From Heterocephalus glaber (lineage: Eukaryota; Chordata; Mammalia; Rodentia; Bathyergidae): a stretch of DNA of 64,000 bases. The stretch spans positions 8,383,289-8,447,288 of the forward strand of contig NW_004624800.1 of assembly GCF_000247695.1 (NCBI RefSeq). Reading direction: 5' to 3'. How positions within the stretch are numbered: the stretch's first letter is position 1; each line of letters begins with the position of its first letter. This document shows, in pieces, positions 24,656 to 38,149 of the stretch. Under the pieces are notes generated by a model, which saw only the letters and a program-made list of their open reading frames with translations, had not been told where the DNA came from and searched no databases. The position numbers were made by a program, and so were the translations under genes.

Positions 24656-25999
24656 GATAATTATCCCTTTGAACATAAATATTTTATATATACCTAGTTG
24701 TGTATATATTTATTATGAAGGCACTGATATATTATTTATAGTTCATACTTTATAATTTTCATTTAACATAACATAGTATTTGCCCATAAAACTTAAAATT
24801 AACACAGCTATTTTAAATACTCTTATCATGTATTTCTATACACTTAACCTTTTTTTCCAATTTTTGATATTGTAATCGATATTGCAAAAGTACATCATTG
24901 GAACTAAAAGATTTGTAGTCATTTCTAATTTTTTTCTTATGGTTTCTGGACTAAATATATAGAGTATTTTAAACATTTAAAGATGCACTGTCAGATTGTT
25001 TTCCTGAGAATGTTTTCTTATTTACAGAGCAGTAAAAACATATTTTTTGTTATACAGCAACACTGATATCTTCACTCTAAGACAAAACTAATATCTTGTT
25101 ATTTTATTGTGGCTTTCTAGATAGTGTGGTTGAGCATTTGATCTTATAGAATACTTATATATTTTTAATGAGTTATCTTTTCCATCTAATACCTACAATT
25201 TCTCCTGTTTTGATATTATTATGGAGTATTGAAGTCTCTTAATAATGAGCGACATTAACTTTCCATATTTGACATTTACATTTCCCCAAGTTTCACATGA
25301 ATTTTGGTTATTTTGTTGAACAACGTTTAGTGTTTAATGTAATTAAGTGATCCAGAGTTTTTGTATGATCCTTTTTTTTTTTACAGAAGCTATTATTTCT
25401 ATCAGATCAGATTTATATCGTGATAAGTTCTATTTTGCAAAGCATCTATGTTTAAGATAGTCATTACCTACATAAAACTAAAGTTGCATTTTTGATATTA
25501 TACTAAATTTTGAAGTAGTAAAAGTCAATATATCAGTTACAAGCCATATTCAGACATTTTTGTACACTCAAGTTGGTAACCCATTAGGAAATCAAATAGA
25601 CAGGGCTCCCTTTTGATGTTCTAATATTTCAATTTTGTAGCTTTCTATTGTGATGATTTTGACATGTGAATTTTAGATATTTGTATATTTCAAAGTGTAA
25701 AATTTTTGCTGAATTTTTATTTCATTACAACAGAAAAAAATTAGGGAACATATGATACCTTGAAAAAAAATCCTTAAACAGAGACTAGGTTTATTAGCCA
25801 AGAAAGAGAGAGAACATTTCTTTGCATGAATTGTAATTTTGTATTCCAGTACCAGTGTTGTGGAGCTTTTTCTTAGCTTTAAGTGAATCTTAGCTCCATT
25901 ATTAACATACATACATGTTTTAGCACTGGCTACTTAAAAACTCAAAATTGGAACTCCTTCAAGTCACCTCTTTCTCTGGCCAGTATTTCATTTCACTGC

Positions 26000-27240
26000 T
26001 TCTCTCGTTTGTATTTTGATTACATTTATTTCCACAGTCTTTCACCCTTTCTTTACCTATGAAAGAAGTCAATGAAACTGTCTTTCCTATTATTCCATGG
26101 AGAGTAAATCAACACTATCCTCTATGTCACCAAAGCCCATATTCACTTCTCTATCTTCACCTCCTATGACATTTTAGATGAATTGAACAGCACTGGTCAA
26201 TTCTTTTCTTTCCTTGGTCTCTGTAATTCTACACAATCTTTTCTCCTCTTCACTATACATTTCTTCTTGGTGCCCATGCAAATACCTTCTCTTTTTTAGC
26301 CCATGTACACAATTCTAGAAAAGAAACTTCTATTGAGATATGCCATAGGCAAGTCAAATGCTCCATGATCAAACAGATCTAAGTTCCTTCTAAAGTTTTT
26401 CTATCTGTGCACTAACATCTATTTGGTGCTCAAGCCTAAAGTTTAGGAATCGATCTTTGTTTCTACTCTTTTCTTTTTATGTCATCTCCGATTCATCACA
26501 AGTCATGCTGAATTTACCACTAAAGTGATTTCCCTAATAGACACATTTCTCTGCATCTTCATTGAGAACCACCTCATGCAAGTCAAAGCTTCTAGCTCCT
26601 GATCTATGTGGGTCTTGCTTTGAGTTTCATGCTGACACACACAATTTTTCTTGCAGAAGTCTTAATCCACTTTTAAAAATCAGATCATCATATAGTTAAA
26701 ATCCCTACTGGAACCATCCTTTCTCAAAATAAGATGTCAATCCTTTAGCATGCCTGCAATATCTCAAGATTTGAACAATTTTTACCACTTGGATAGCATC
26801 TTTGATCCCAATAACACTTGACATCTGTCCACCCCAGCCTTCTTTCTGGGCTTCCCTCAGCATGCCGGCATGGGTGCCTTTCAGGGGGGTCTTATTCCCT
26901 TTCATGTTTTTAGAGTTTGATTGATAAACTGATCATCCCTTATTTGTAAGCTTGACCACTGCTTTTTTCTCCTCATAGAAGACTTTTCTCACTACTACAC
27001 TGCTTTGTAAAGGGGTATGTTAGCCTATGTCCCTGGTCTTACTAACCTACTTAACTGATTTCATCTCACTTATTATTTGAAATTATTTATTTTAAAATCA
27101 TAGTAAAATCTAATACATAGCCTAACTCCTGCACTAGGTTATAAGTTTCATGAGCTTAAGGACCTTGCCTAAATGTTCCCTGATGTATGGTGCAGACTGA
27201 TGTAGATACCTTGCATATGACAAAATATTTGTGAAGGAAG
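26000..27240 (+). repeat. Probable ancient LINE-derived sequence, family unresolved
   Basis: The C/T-rich text includes 'aaaaatcagatcatcatatag' and, near the end, 'tataagtttcatgagcttaa' followed by GGACCTTGCC. Order and wording resemble old mammalian LINE 3' regions ('...gatcatgtcactcc', 'actgtgagctccttgagggcaggga'). The match is diverged, and the boundaries and family (L2 versus old L1) are guesses. Confidence 0.4.
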
Positions 27241-27394
27241 GTATGTATCAATATATAACAGCTTCCAAGGGTTAAGAATGAATTGACAACATAAGATGAC
27301 TCATCATTTACATTTTGAAGGATTAAGTAACTTAATGTTTTCCTAGTGTGAATACTAATGAATGGAGAGAATGATGTAGAGAGTCAGAACAAAC

Positions 27395-27598
27395 CTAGGT
27401 TTAAACTGAGGACCAGCTTGGCTTTTTGCAGTTCCAAAGTGATATAATCCCCTTGCTGACCCTCTCCGTGGAGGATCACCCCTTCACTTTCAGAGGTTTT
27501 AAATTTCAGGGAAATGACGTCTTTCAGGGTTTTCATCTTTTTGTTTCTGAATCTATACGGTAACACAACATGGCCATCAAAGTTGATAACATCAGCCC
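27395..27598 (-). CDS. CNTNAP2: CNTNAP2 exon 5: end of discoidin domain and start of laminin-G1
   Basis: The 204-nt exon follows a strong acceptor (TTCTTTCTTCTTTTTTAG) and starts GG GCT GAT, which completes a Trp codon begun in exon 4 (W-A-D-V-I). It ends AAC CTA G before donor GTTTGTTC (27394-27393). It encodes about residues 184-252: [17 protein letters not shown] after the discoidin (F5/8 type C) domain, then the first laminin-G strands [35 protein letters not shown] and [10 protein letters not shown]. The exon is symmetric (204 = 3 x 68), so skipping keeps the frame. Exon length and phases agree with the human gene as I recall it. The only differences I notice from memory are a few replacements (ISLKF, ELQKA). 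Exon 4 and upstream exons lie beyond the window. Confidence 0.97.
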
Positions 27599-28017
27599 CT
27601 AAAAAAGAAGAAAGAAACACCCTGTTAGTTTGGTCATTGTATGTTCCCACCCACTTCAATGGATATCTGCACAGAATATGTGAGAATTAATGATGTTTTT
27701 CCTGAGAAACCTAGAGTCCTGGATTCTTGTGCTCTTTGGTTTCTTGTTTTAGTAAGGGTCTTAAAGTAGATTTTATAGGGATTGTTAATAAAGAATGGTC
27801 ATAAAGGCTTCTTTCAATATAAAACTTTACTTCATTATAATATTAATGTTAATTAACATATTTCAAATTTTAACTTGGGAATCTAAAATTTAGTCCAAAA
27901 AAAGAAAAATTGTTTTGGCTCCAAGAAATTATAAGATTTGATATCTTCTTCCCTAAGGAAGCTAATGCTTCTTGATTTATAAATACATGTTTTACACAAA
28001 ATTTTCCCTTGTTTTTT

Positions 28018-28205
28018 AAATGAGTGTGGTAGTACATGGCTATAATTCCAGCATTCTGGAAGGCTCAGGCAGGGTGATTACAAGTCCAAGCCAAGGTTGC
28101 ACAACTTAGTGACTTTTAAGACCCTGCCTCAAAATAAAAAATAAAGGACTAGGGATGTAGCTCAAAAGGAGGGCCCCGGGTTTAATCCCTAGTATAGAAA
28201 AAATT
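28018..28205 (+). repeat. B1-dID dimeric SINE
   Basis: The B1 half reads GTGTGGTAGTACATGGCTAT ... AAGACCCTGCCTCAAAATAA. The ID half reads GGACTAGGGATGTAGCTCAA ... CGGGTTTAATCCCTAG. The short AAAATAAAAAATAAA linker between the halves is intact. Confidence 0.85.
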
Positions 28206-30725
28206 GGGGGGCACTTGGAATGGAGGGTTGGGTGATATACTCATTTTTCTAATGGTCTTCATAGTCCACTACAGTTTTAGTAAGTTTGTTATAATATTTA
28301 ACATGTGTAACTAATTGAGAAGTATCATAATGTTTGCTCTTAAACATCATCTCTGTCTCAAATCCCTCATTACCTACTTGTGTTTGGACTGCAGAATATT
28401 TTTGATTCCAAAGAACATAGATCCTCATTACCCAGATTGAGTCAGAAGAAAATATATAGTTATATCGTGACCCAGCAGTTCTAATTTGAATTTTGAAGAT
28501 TAAATTAAAATAATGGAAGTATATAAACTCTTTAAAAGTATAAACAATTCTGTGACCATTCTCAGAAATAGATAATTGTGTGGATTAATTTCATCACTGC
28601 TATTAATTCACAGCAGAAATAACAAATGAGATGATGCTATTTATTATGTGCTGTGAGTCCATGGGTTCCCAAGAGTTGGGAGACTTTTGTAATCATTCAG
28701 ATCAGATACTTATGCAAATAAAAGCTGAGTGACCATTATTAGATATGTATCATTAAAACATTGTCAGAATTCCATTTCTGTTGTCTTTTAATTTTGAAAT
28801 CATAGAAAACCTAGTCAAACTGCACAGCTCTAATTACTTTAGAATTATAAGGCTGGAAAAAAATAGCAGTCTCTAGCTTTTCTGCAAGGTCTGCTTCAAA
28901 AACTCCACAGGGAGACATTGAAGAAAAATAATAGCAAGTTTAAGGCTTGTCAGAGAAATATTTTCTCATTTCATGTCCTGGTTCTCTGGCATTTGTTTAC
29001 TTCAATCACCACAGAGAGCACTTTGGTTTGCCTGGTAAGTAGAGTGTTCCACCAGCTGACTCCCTAGGGTGGTGGCAGTAGAGGTACAGGGCTATCATCC
29101 CCACATCTGGTCTGCCCTGGGCACTACTAGCCCTCCCGAGCTTCCAAGCTTTTGCTCTTAATTCTACAAAGTGAATTGCTGTGAATACAGTTATTTCCTC
29201 CATTTCCTTAAATCTATGCTTTCCTTTCAAATCAGCAATGGCTTTTACATGCTTTAAAATATTTATCCAACTATCTCAAATATGAATGCTTTTAAATGAT
29301 ACCTTGGACATTGTTGCATTATACAGTAACAAGTTCAGAAAGAAACTCTTAACTTTGAACTTTCCAGTTTTCCTATAATCAGGTCTTTACTGCACACAAA
29401 GTTTTCCTTAATCAACAGACTTCTGAGACTGAATCAGAGAGGTTTATTTTAATACAGATGGGGGGAATCAACCATTAAATTTTGGCTTCTGCTAACACTG
29501 CAAAGCCAATTAGACTTTAGCTTAATCATCTGTGCAGTCATAGCTGAATTCCAATGGCAATATCTTTATCATCCATGATGAGAGATAAAGGAGAGAGAAA
29601 ATGGAATCTGATTTTCTGAGGTTAGGTTGCATTTATAATCCAGCAGTTGGTAGAAATTCCTTTTTGTGTTGAAAAGTGAATAAACAAAAAGCAGAAGGGA
29701 GTCAATTTTGACCTCTGGAAAGTAATTTGGCATCAAGTTCGTATCAGTGACAGTTCAGTAATAGACACATCATTATTTTATACACCTTCAGTATATATTA
29801 ATTGACATAAAATATTTCTCTCAGGAAGTAAATGTTCCTGGAGCTCAGATAAAGAAAAGAAATAACCGTTCTTGTATTTTCTCCTAAATAAAAATCTGCA
29901 TTCAATCCCCAGTACAGAATAGAGATTTATGCAAACACCAATGCCTTTCCACCTAACTTCAGGGTGAAGAGAAAATGTGACAGTAAGGATGAGCACAGCT
30001 TATTTTTACTGACACTCCTAAGATATTAATACAAATTTGAAGGAGAGATATTTATTAGACCAAGTCTCATTTTACCAGAGTTAAGTGTTCAGTGGGTGAC
30101 TGGAAAATTGATGAAACCCTCTACAAACCAGATTTCCCCATTGCAAAATAAAAATTGTTCTTCTACGAATGAGGTAAATGCTTCAAAAATGCCAGCATGT
30201 TCTCTGTGTACATGAGCTTGAGCTGGATTGAGAATTACAAAATTCCTTAAAATTTACATTATGTAATTTACACTGAAACACATACTATACACTTTTAAGA
30301 TCATCTAGGGTATTGTACAGTAACACAAATAACATCCATCAGGGTTTAGTTCTATTTCCCACAAAACTACATTAAAATTTTAATTGACATCTAATAGTAT
30401 GTTGGGCTTACTTTAGGACAAGCCACTTTCCCCTCATTATCTTGATTACTTATCACTTCCTGAAATTAAGTTTCCTATGCAGATATTAAATACAGGTGGT
30501 TGAACCATTTAAGAAATCTGAACAACAATAATGTCTAGTCAAAAAGTGAGTGCAAAATCACAGTGTTTGTTTCCAGAAATAACTCAGAGAGATGAAAATA
30601 AGCCTAGTTCATCAAATCATCATGTAGAGGAGGCCTTTTACTTTTTTAAAATTTTATTTTTAGTCTTTTCCTTATGAATGTGTACATTTTGGAACAGTAT
30701 TCATCATGTAATATTTTAAAATGTT

Positions 30726-31100
30726 AAAAATATATTATATATTATATAGTATATATAGTATATATAGTATATATTTATTGTTAAAAAGAAATGAAATGAT
30801 GCAGAAATATTGAAAGTAGAAGGTGAATCTCAACCACAAGAGATTATCCTACTAATAAGCAAAGGTTGGTGCATTTTAGGTATTTACCTACCAATCCATT
30901 TTTTTAAATGTATGGAACAATTTATACATTATTTTATATATGTATATACAATTATATTGTTTGTATGTGTGTTACATGCATTTAATGATACACGTATACT
31001 GTGTACATACATACATTGTACATGCATATAAAATGTATGGGTTATTTCATATATATATGAATATTATATATGCAATTATATATATGTGTTCTTTTATACA
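30726..31100. repeat. TA-rich low-complexity tract
   Basis: Runs such as TATATTATATATTATATAGT with tandem TAGTATATA units (30728-30777) and later TATATA/CATACA mixtures form a long AT-rich tract. No genes are visible in it. Confidence 0.7.
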
Positions 31101-32214
31101 TTTTATATCTGAAGACCTAATTATATTTAACATAATTAATGCAAATAAATGCTAAGGGACTTCAAAAGTTTGAAATATATTTCCGAAGCTACAGTTTAAA
31201 AATGCAAGGTGGAATTTGCCTATTTTGGCAAGTTTTACATGAATGCAAATCTATGCATTCTGTTTCCTACAGTCAGTTGTAGACATTTTAGATTATTTGA
31301 CCATGTTTTACAAAATCGTGTGACTGCCAACTTCATTCTTTCCCTATTCACTGTTTTATTTTTTCATAGCTCTTACTTCCACCTGGCATATGGAAATATT
31401 CAGCATGTCTCCTTTGAGAATGAATGAACACAATAGAGATTTTGTTTTGTTCACCTTGAAATCAAGTAGTTGAAACAATGCCTGAAAAACAGTGTTCATT
31501 AAATATATGTTGGATGATTGAATGTTGTCATTTAATGTTGTCAATAAATTTGGTTAAAGTGCAATAAACACTAGTATTTTATATGTTTACTTTAAAAATT
31601 AGACACTAGATTGGAAGAAATTTGTAGAATCATTTTGATCTGACTTGGTTGCCACAGCTACAAACATATCTAAAGTTTCAATTATCAGTAAAAAGTATTA
31701 ATGTGAGACAGCATTTTCAAATTGTGGTGGTAGCCAAGAATTCACTCCATTATTTTTATTGACTTGGGTCTGGAATGACGTAAACTCAGAATCTGTCTCA
31801 TTCAATCTACATGAGTTTGTTTGATTATTTTCTTCTAAGTCACTGTCTTTACTTTCAATGCATTTGTGGTTTAAACCTAAATAAACAATTAAAAAATTAC
31901 TTTAATAGATCTCTTTAAAAAATGATCTAGAGAGAGATTCTGAAAAATCATCTCTTATTTGGAAAACATGAGACAACACAGAAAAATCCTCAAAGGGTTT
32001 TCCATGAAGACAAGTATCTCCCATTGTGTACAATATTTTTTCTTAAAATATGCTGTCTTGCCATGACATGCTTGATCTTATGTACAACAGCAACAATATC
32101 AGAGAAGTCTGCTTGTATTTCTCCATAAAATATAGACTTCAATATTCAATTGTGTGTACATGGATCCTCACGAGTATTCCAAAGTTGTACTTACTCTACT
32201 TGTCCAGCGCACAG

Positions 32215-32900
32215 TTCTTTCCCTGGGCCTCATTACTCTTGTTCTCTTGCCCAATATCCAGTCACTCAAGTTGGAAATCTGGGACTTTCTGAACTCCTTT
32301 TTCTTGCCTCCTTACATCCAACTGACCTGGGAAATGATGCACTGCTCTATTTTTCAAGCCCATGGCTTAGGCCCTACCTCCTGGCTGACATTGCTGCTCA
32401 TGCTGTCTATTGTATTAAGATCCTTAAATAAGTAATCTCCATTCTAAGGGATCTGATTTTCTTTACATCTATCTATTCTCTGCACAGGAGCTGGAAACAT
32501 CTTTCTGAAATAAATTCATTTGCTGTGAAGATAAAAATCCAATCTCTGCAGTGCAGCCTATAATCCCTTCAATGATAACTGCTTGTGCCTTCCCCCTTGG
32601 ACTCATTGTTTAGGACCATCTTCCGCTTTATGTGCTAATGATGGGAAGCTGACAGTCTCTTGCTGACTTTGCCTCGTAATCTGTCTCCATGAACTCCCAT
32701 GTTTTCTTCATCCGGCTCAAGTAGGCCTTAAGAAATGCTTACCCACCAGAAAGCTTTCCTGTGCAAATCAGCCTTTGCCTACTGCCCCACACCACCTTCC
32801 GTGCCTGTACCACATCATTCCCCTGGTGGTATTGAAATTCTCTGTATGCATCCAATTTTCTCTGTGGACTTTAAGGTAGAGACTAAGACAGAGATTTTGG
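32215..32900 (+). repeat. Probable ancient LINE (L2-like) fragment
   Basis: The C/T-rich block has 'aatccaatctctgcagtgca', GCCTTTGCCTACTGCCCC, 'ccgtgcctgtaccacatcat' and 'tgtggactttaaggtagaga', echoing the 3' part of L2-type elements. Highly diverged; boundaries approximate. Confidence 0.35.
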
Positions 32901-33557
32901 GTTGTTCCACTTAGCATTCTTTGCACACTAAACCCTTCTCAAACTGAGCTAAACATAATGTGTGCTGGAAATAACAAGGCAAAAGAGGAATTCCACTATG
33001 TTCTTGTTTCCCTTCAAAACTATACCTGGAGCTTCACAATCTACTTCCTAAGAACACAGACTTATACATTATTTAATGGTATGCATTTTTCTGAATATTT
33101 TGACTGTAGGTTTTTGGTATGAATAGTATAAAACATAAAATTCTGCTATTATACTGGAGTTGTTTATAAGTCAAAGGCACAAATATTGAATTCTTATGTG
33201 ATTTTAATGCCTTACCTATTCTAAGATTGAAGTTACTAAATCTTAAATATCCTTTTAATGCAGTTATTTTATACTAGCCTGAGAGAAATATTTATTGATA
33301 TTTAGAAGCAAAATGAATATAATTCTGTGTATTTATTATTATTGAACTACTTCATGAAAAAATGTAAGATGATTCATAACTGGCTAATTATATGGTTGTT
33401 TCTCTTGAATCAAAAGCATACACAGAAAAATGTTAGTAATTTTGAAAATATATTATTAAAAACTATATTGTTCAATTATCAAAAGACAAAACCCAAAAAA
33501 CCTGGTAGGCCCCCTGCCTCTGAAAATGTTTAGTAGTTTGCACACATATACACACAG

Positions 33558-33558
<1 letters not shown>

Positions 33559-33592
<34 letters not shown>
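33559..33592. repeat. (CA)n microsatellite, about 17 units
   Basis: Uninterrupted CA dinucleotides, preceded by a degenerate CACACATATACACACAGG. Confidence 0.97.
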
Positions 33593-33595
<3 letters not shown>

Positions 33596-34424
33596 GGAAA
33601 TATACCTATATTCCATTTTCTCTCCCATATACTCATAGCTCAGAGCCTATCAAAAAATCAAAGCAATCCACTTCTAAGCCAGGGTATAGGTCTAATATAT
33701 CTGATAACACATAGATAATAAGCAATTTCTGAAAATTAGCATAAAATCTATTTGTAGGAAATCCAAGTGGAGGCTATTTTTATTTATTTTTGTAAATCAA
33801 AAAGTCAAACAAATTAGACTTGCTTGCTCAGTGATAATATTGCTGTTTACTAAAAATAGCTCTACAGTTTTGACCATACAAAATCTATTTTTCTGCTTGG
33901 TAAAAGACTATCTAGAATTATAAATCTTAAGTGAAAATGGTACAGAGATGAGGAAAAGAATGAATGTCAAGAAACTTGTCAGAGTGTCTTTAATTTTAAT
34001 AGTTTCCCAGCATTTATTTCAGATTTTTAAAACCTCATTGTCAGTGTTGATATCTAAATTTCCATGCTATGTAGCCTGAAGTGTGGAGATTTGGGTGGAA
34101 ATGGAGCTCTAGAGCTTACTCCAAGGTAGTGTTTCAGCAGTGTTGAAGAGATAATTTGTGCTAATTAGTAAAGGAGAAATGGTAGAAATGGGCCATGGGA
34201 AGACAGGGCAGTGATAGTTATCTTGGTCATTCCAGAATCTTCTCTGGCTTACTTCCAGTTTCCCCTTTGTCTTAACCATGTCTTTTATTTTTTAGTTCTG
34301 ATGCCTTGACATCTGGGGATTTGGTGATCCAAAAGGGCCAAACTAATTTCCGGAGTTAGTGAGCAACTTACCCACAAGTATGCTTTCCAAGCACCAAGTA
34401 ATTAACTCACAATCTTCAACTCAG

Positions 34425-34780
34425 CTCTCCCCTTTCTGGAGCTCTCAGTTTCTGCACCAATATCCCCTTGCCCTGGTCACCTATGCCAGGTGACAGACTA
34501 CCTGGGAGAGAGCTTCTCTGCTCCAGAGCCCATGGAGATTATTCCAGCCAAACCAACATAGGCTTATCCTCACTCACGTCTTCCTGTGGAAACCACAAGA
34601 CTGTCTTTCCACTTTCTCCTCTCTTCTTCACCTCCTGACAGACCCTGGTGACTCCCCCTGTGCCTTCTGACTCAACTTGGAGCAGAGCTGACCTCTCTCT
34701 CCTCCTGGGCACTGTGGAGTAATAAACTATCTTTTCAATGGCAGATTCTGCCTGTTATGCTGGCCTTACTACCTCTCAGA
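34425..34780 (+). mobile_element. LTR-like repeat fragment
   Basis: The C/T-rich segment has evenly mixed composition unlike the surrounding AT-rich intron. It ends with CTCCTGGGCACTGTGGAGTA, then AATAAACTATCTTTTCAATG, reminiscent of an LTR with an R-region AATAAA. The 5' edge is not clear and the family is unknown. Confidence 0.35.
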
Positions 34781-36746
34781 CTTTCTACTCATATATTTTA
34801 AAATACCATCTACAGAAAATTCCTTTTACATATTTTACAAAAAGAGAGGCAACTCAAAGTTGTGATCAAAGAAGAAAAGAATCTTAGAGTTGTTCACATG
34901 TTATTTCATAGATCTTCAGAAAGCCCCTTGAAAGTAAAATTTAGAAAGCATTACTAAATGTCTGATATCAGCTAGCATTCACTGACATAACTTCTACATC
35001 CCCAATTTTGTAAAAGTCTCTGGGGCTACTGAAATAAAAGGGTGAGTTTTAAGAAAGACCTAATAGAAGAACAGTCCTGTGAGAAGAGAATTAAATGGAA
35101 TAGGATAAAACTAGACAGACGAGGGAGTCAAATATTCAGTTATTTTAAAGACCTCAGTTCGGTGTCAACTTAATTCATACATTAGGCTCATGGGTTATAG
35201 GCACTCATGGTCATCATACAGTCATAAGATGAATGACCTACTGTTCCCTGTGGAGAGATCTGTATCTCTGTGCAGCAGTGACGGCATCCTAAGCAGAAAA
35301 TGAGTGTTCAGATGCACATCATGGAAAGACAACTCTTGCATTTGGATCCAAGAGGAGGAACGGAGGTTGGGGGTATGGGGCAGAAAGATCAAAGACCCAG
35401 CCACAGAAGAAGCCAACATTCTAATAGTAGACAGACATTACACAGAAACACCTATGTCATTAATGGATGCAAACTTTCTGCATTGTCATCACTCAGAGTT
35501 TAAAAGAAGTAGTTATAGTGACTGAAGGATTTTAGATGAATACTTACAGTCACAGTTTTATCCAATAGCATGATAAATTCAATAACGCAAAAGCATCAAG
35601 GCTTTTAATGGAATCAAATATTCCCTTTAAAAATGTCAAACATTCCTCTTTAGAACAAACTAAATATTTGAATTCACTTATGTTCACCATCTTTAATCTT
35701 TAAACAAAATCTCAGAAGTTTGTCACTTCTTTACTTATTCCACATTTCTATGCTCTATTTAAAATTTATACCTAAAAATGAAAACAAAACAAAAAAGAAG
35801 CTCAAGAAAGTTAAATAATTTTGTTCAAACAATTCACACTTCTTTGCAAGAGATTGGGACATATGCTCAGTACATTTCAAGTTTATTTCTGTGATATAGT
35901 ACATTGCAGCTATGTTTTATTTTTGGTTTGATTTCACATACCTTTGAGTGAAACTTACCTCAACCATAAAATAGTATTAATAAGGCTCAGAATGTACACA
36001 TGTTGTGAAAGAATGTGCTCTCTCTTCTCTGCTAGAGCAGTGGGGTCCTGTCTGGTAAAACAGTAAATGGTACCCTGTGGCCTGATCACTTGAACGTCTT
36101 GGTGACTTGGGCTGGAAAGAATCTGGTTCACTGTGGATATGGGGGCGTCCATTATTTCATGGCATCTGCACATTCCCTGGGGTCCCATGGAACAGGCTGA
36201 ATTAATTTCTTTCTATAAATGAGCAGTGATTGTTCCACTTAAGCAGAGAACTAGCTCTGACAGGGATAAAATGATTTGAAGCTCTGGAAATTAGAAGTCA
36301 TAACTTCGGTTCCAGGGGGAGGGACAAGCTGTTAACACAAATGAGGAAATATAAATATCATATAGGTATCATATAGTTTTCTGTCTCCCATATTCTCATT
36401 TTTGTTGGAGATAGCGGTAATGGAGATACATATTTATCTGTGATTAGAAATCACCAGGTAAAAAGATGCTATTTAATGGCTTAATAACTTGGGCACTGTG
36501 GTGGGAGTGAGGAGCGAGTATCTCAGATGTGATAAGTATGTAAGGGCACAGTTGCTAAACACCTGTAGGCAACAAGCTCTTCAGCAATGCTAGTGTTATT
36601 CAAATATTCATTTTTCAAGAGAGGCCATAAATCCAAATATTTAATGACATCTCCCCATTTTTAAACATTGAGCCATTGATTTAGGGTCATATTAAGCAGA
36701 GGCTGCTAGCTACTGGCTCACAGATTGTTTGTTTGGTTTAATATTT

Positions 36747-36815
36747 CTTTAAACTTGGATACTGTCAAAATATAAGACTGGATGGATCAAAATAAGTCTG
36801 AGAAATTAAATTATC
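36747..36815 (+). repeat. Short homologous pair, copy A
   Basis: This 69-bp segment starting CTTTAAACTTGGATACTGTC aligns along its length with 37993-38062 at roughly 80% identity. It has no recognised family. Confidence 0.6.
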
Positions 36816-37256
36816 CATGTAAGCATAATTTACTTATAAATAACTCCAGCGTGTATCAGCAAGGATTTTTACCTTCTCAAAAGGCAAGATAAGTAATTCT
36901 AAATCAATGGAAGTGAATGTCCAAAGAAAACAAATGTTAATACAAATAAAAGAAAAAAGGTATATTTCTCCCTCCTAAGAGGGGCCAGAGGACTCATGGG
37001 TGTAGGCCAGGATGCTAGGGAATCTCTCTTTTGTTCTGTTGTTATTGCAATAGAAAAGTGTACACAACACCCAACCAAGAATCTCCATATTTGAGATAGG
37101 AGAGAATGAATTGTTTAATTAATAATAGCTCATTAAATATTGTTAGTAAGTAAGCCAGGGCCAAGTTTTGAGAAAATGTGTTTTTCCTTCTTATTTTCTG
37201 TAGCTGGATAAGATATACAATTGTAAAATAAAGGTAGAAATGAAAAAAACAATCTT

Positions 37257-37372
37257 GTAATAACATTGAGGAAGAGGAGATGGAGGAAAAGAAGGAATGG
37301 GATGAAAGAGAGGGAGGGGGGAAAGCAGAGAAGGAGGATAAAGAAATATAGAAGAAAAGAAAATACCATACA
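37257..37372 (+). repeat. Purine-rich (GGAA)n-like tract
   Basis: Almost pure A/G on the plus strand (for example GAGGAAGAGGAGATGGAGGA and GAGAGGGAGGGGGGAAAGCA). Open frames on the opposite strand rich in Ser, Phe and Pro are a by-product of this composition. Confidence 0.85.
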
Positions 37373-37437
37373 TTGAACTTCATTTATTGAGATGGTGGCT
37401 AGAAGACTTGCCAAAGAGGAAATATATTGTCAGCCAG

Positions 37438-37690
37438 CCGCTATGGTCTGAATGTTTGTGTCCTCACCAACTTTACCAGTGGAAACCTAATCAGCATGGC
37501 GATGACATCAGATGGGGCCTTTGGAAGGCGATTTGGCTAAGAGAGTGGACTCCTTATGAATGGGACTCCTGTCTTTGTAAAAGAAGCCCCAGGGGGCAGC
37601 CTTGCCCCCGTCACCCTGTGAGGACAGGGAAATCAGGCACCTTCTGCTTCTGGTTAGCAGAAGGCAGGGTCCCACCAGGCTGAATCTGCT
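37438..37690 (+). mobile_element. MaLR-type LTR (MLT1/MST-like)
   Basis: It starts CTATGGTCTGAATGTTTGTG and includes 'gatggggcctttggaaggcg', CCTTATGAATGGGACTCCTG and 'accctgtgaggacagggaaa', ending near AGGCTGAATCTGCTG. This order is that of old MaLR LTRs. It lies upstream of, and in the same orientation as, the MaLR internal segment at 38150, so the two may be one element broken by later insertions. Confidence 0.65.
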
Positions 37691-37761
37691 GCTTAAAGCT
37701 ATTGACTCACATATGTTTATTTGGCCGCACATCTGGTTTCCCACCTTGCATTTTAAAATTT

Positions 37762-37930
37762 AAATTCACTTTTAATCAATACGTAAAACATAAAAACTTT
37801 ATACATATTAATGGGGTAGTATGGGATGTGTCAATACATGTATACATTTTATAATGTTTGAGGATGTCTATCATTTTCTTTTGGTGAAACTTTCTAGATA
37901 ACTTTCTTCTAGGTTATCAACACTCACTCT
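37762..37930 (+). mobile_element. Old LINE-1 (L1M-type) 3' UTR fragment
   Basis: The text 'atacatattaatggggtagt', then ATGGGATGTGTCAATACATG and TATACATTTTATAATGTTTG, follows the L1M 3' UTR pattern 'tatggggtacagtgtgatgtttcgatacatgtatac'. It sits between the LTR and the MaLR internal part. Confidence 0.6.
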
Positions 37931-37992
37931 ACTGGGCAATAACACACCAGAACTTGCTTCTATGCCACTGTAACTGAGTACCAGAAAAAACC

Positions 37993-38062
37993 CTTTAAAC
38001 TTTGACACTGTCAACATGTAAGACTGTATGGACCATCATAAGTCTGAAAACTTTAATTTATC
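37993..38062 (+). repeat. Short homologous pair, copy B
   Basis: This segment starting CTTTAAACTTTGACACTGTC is homologous to 36747-36815. The two copies lie about 1.2 kb apart in the same orientation, one on each side of the 37438 LTR. Confidence 0.6.
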
Positions 38063-38149
38063 TTCAATTTATGATCTCTAGAATTTGAGGTATAAATATC
38101 TGTAGTTTATAAGTTACCTATACTACACGATTATTTTATAGCCACCTGA

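Larger units (their letters stand above)
23464..27394 (-). other. CNTNAP2: CNTNAP2 intron 5 (complete, 3931 bp)
   Basis: It lies between donor GTTTGTTC after exon 5 and acceptor CGACTCAG before exon 6. It holds a 66-bp Tigger-type palindrome (24590) and a block that looks like ancient LINE sequence (about 26000-27240). A G/T-rich stretch at about 24220-24240 is a short degenerate (GT)n. The rest is AT-rich without recognised features. Confidence 0.9.

Noticed and set aside
33526..33714. Frame encoding a His-Thr repeat
   Set aside because: Translation of the (CA)n microsatellite, not a protein; the same applies around 46669-46908.
37042..37414. Overlapping minus-strand frames rich in Ser, Pro and Phe
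   Set aside because: They arise from the purine-rich tract at 37257-37372 read on the opposite strand.
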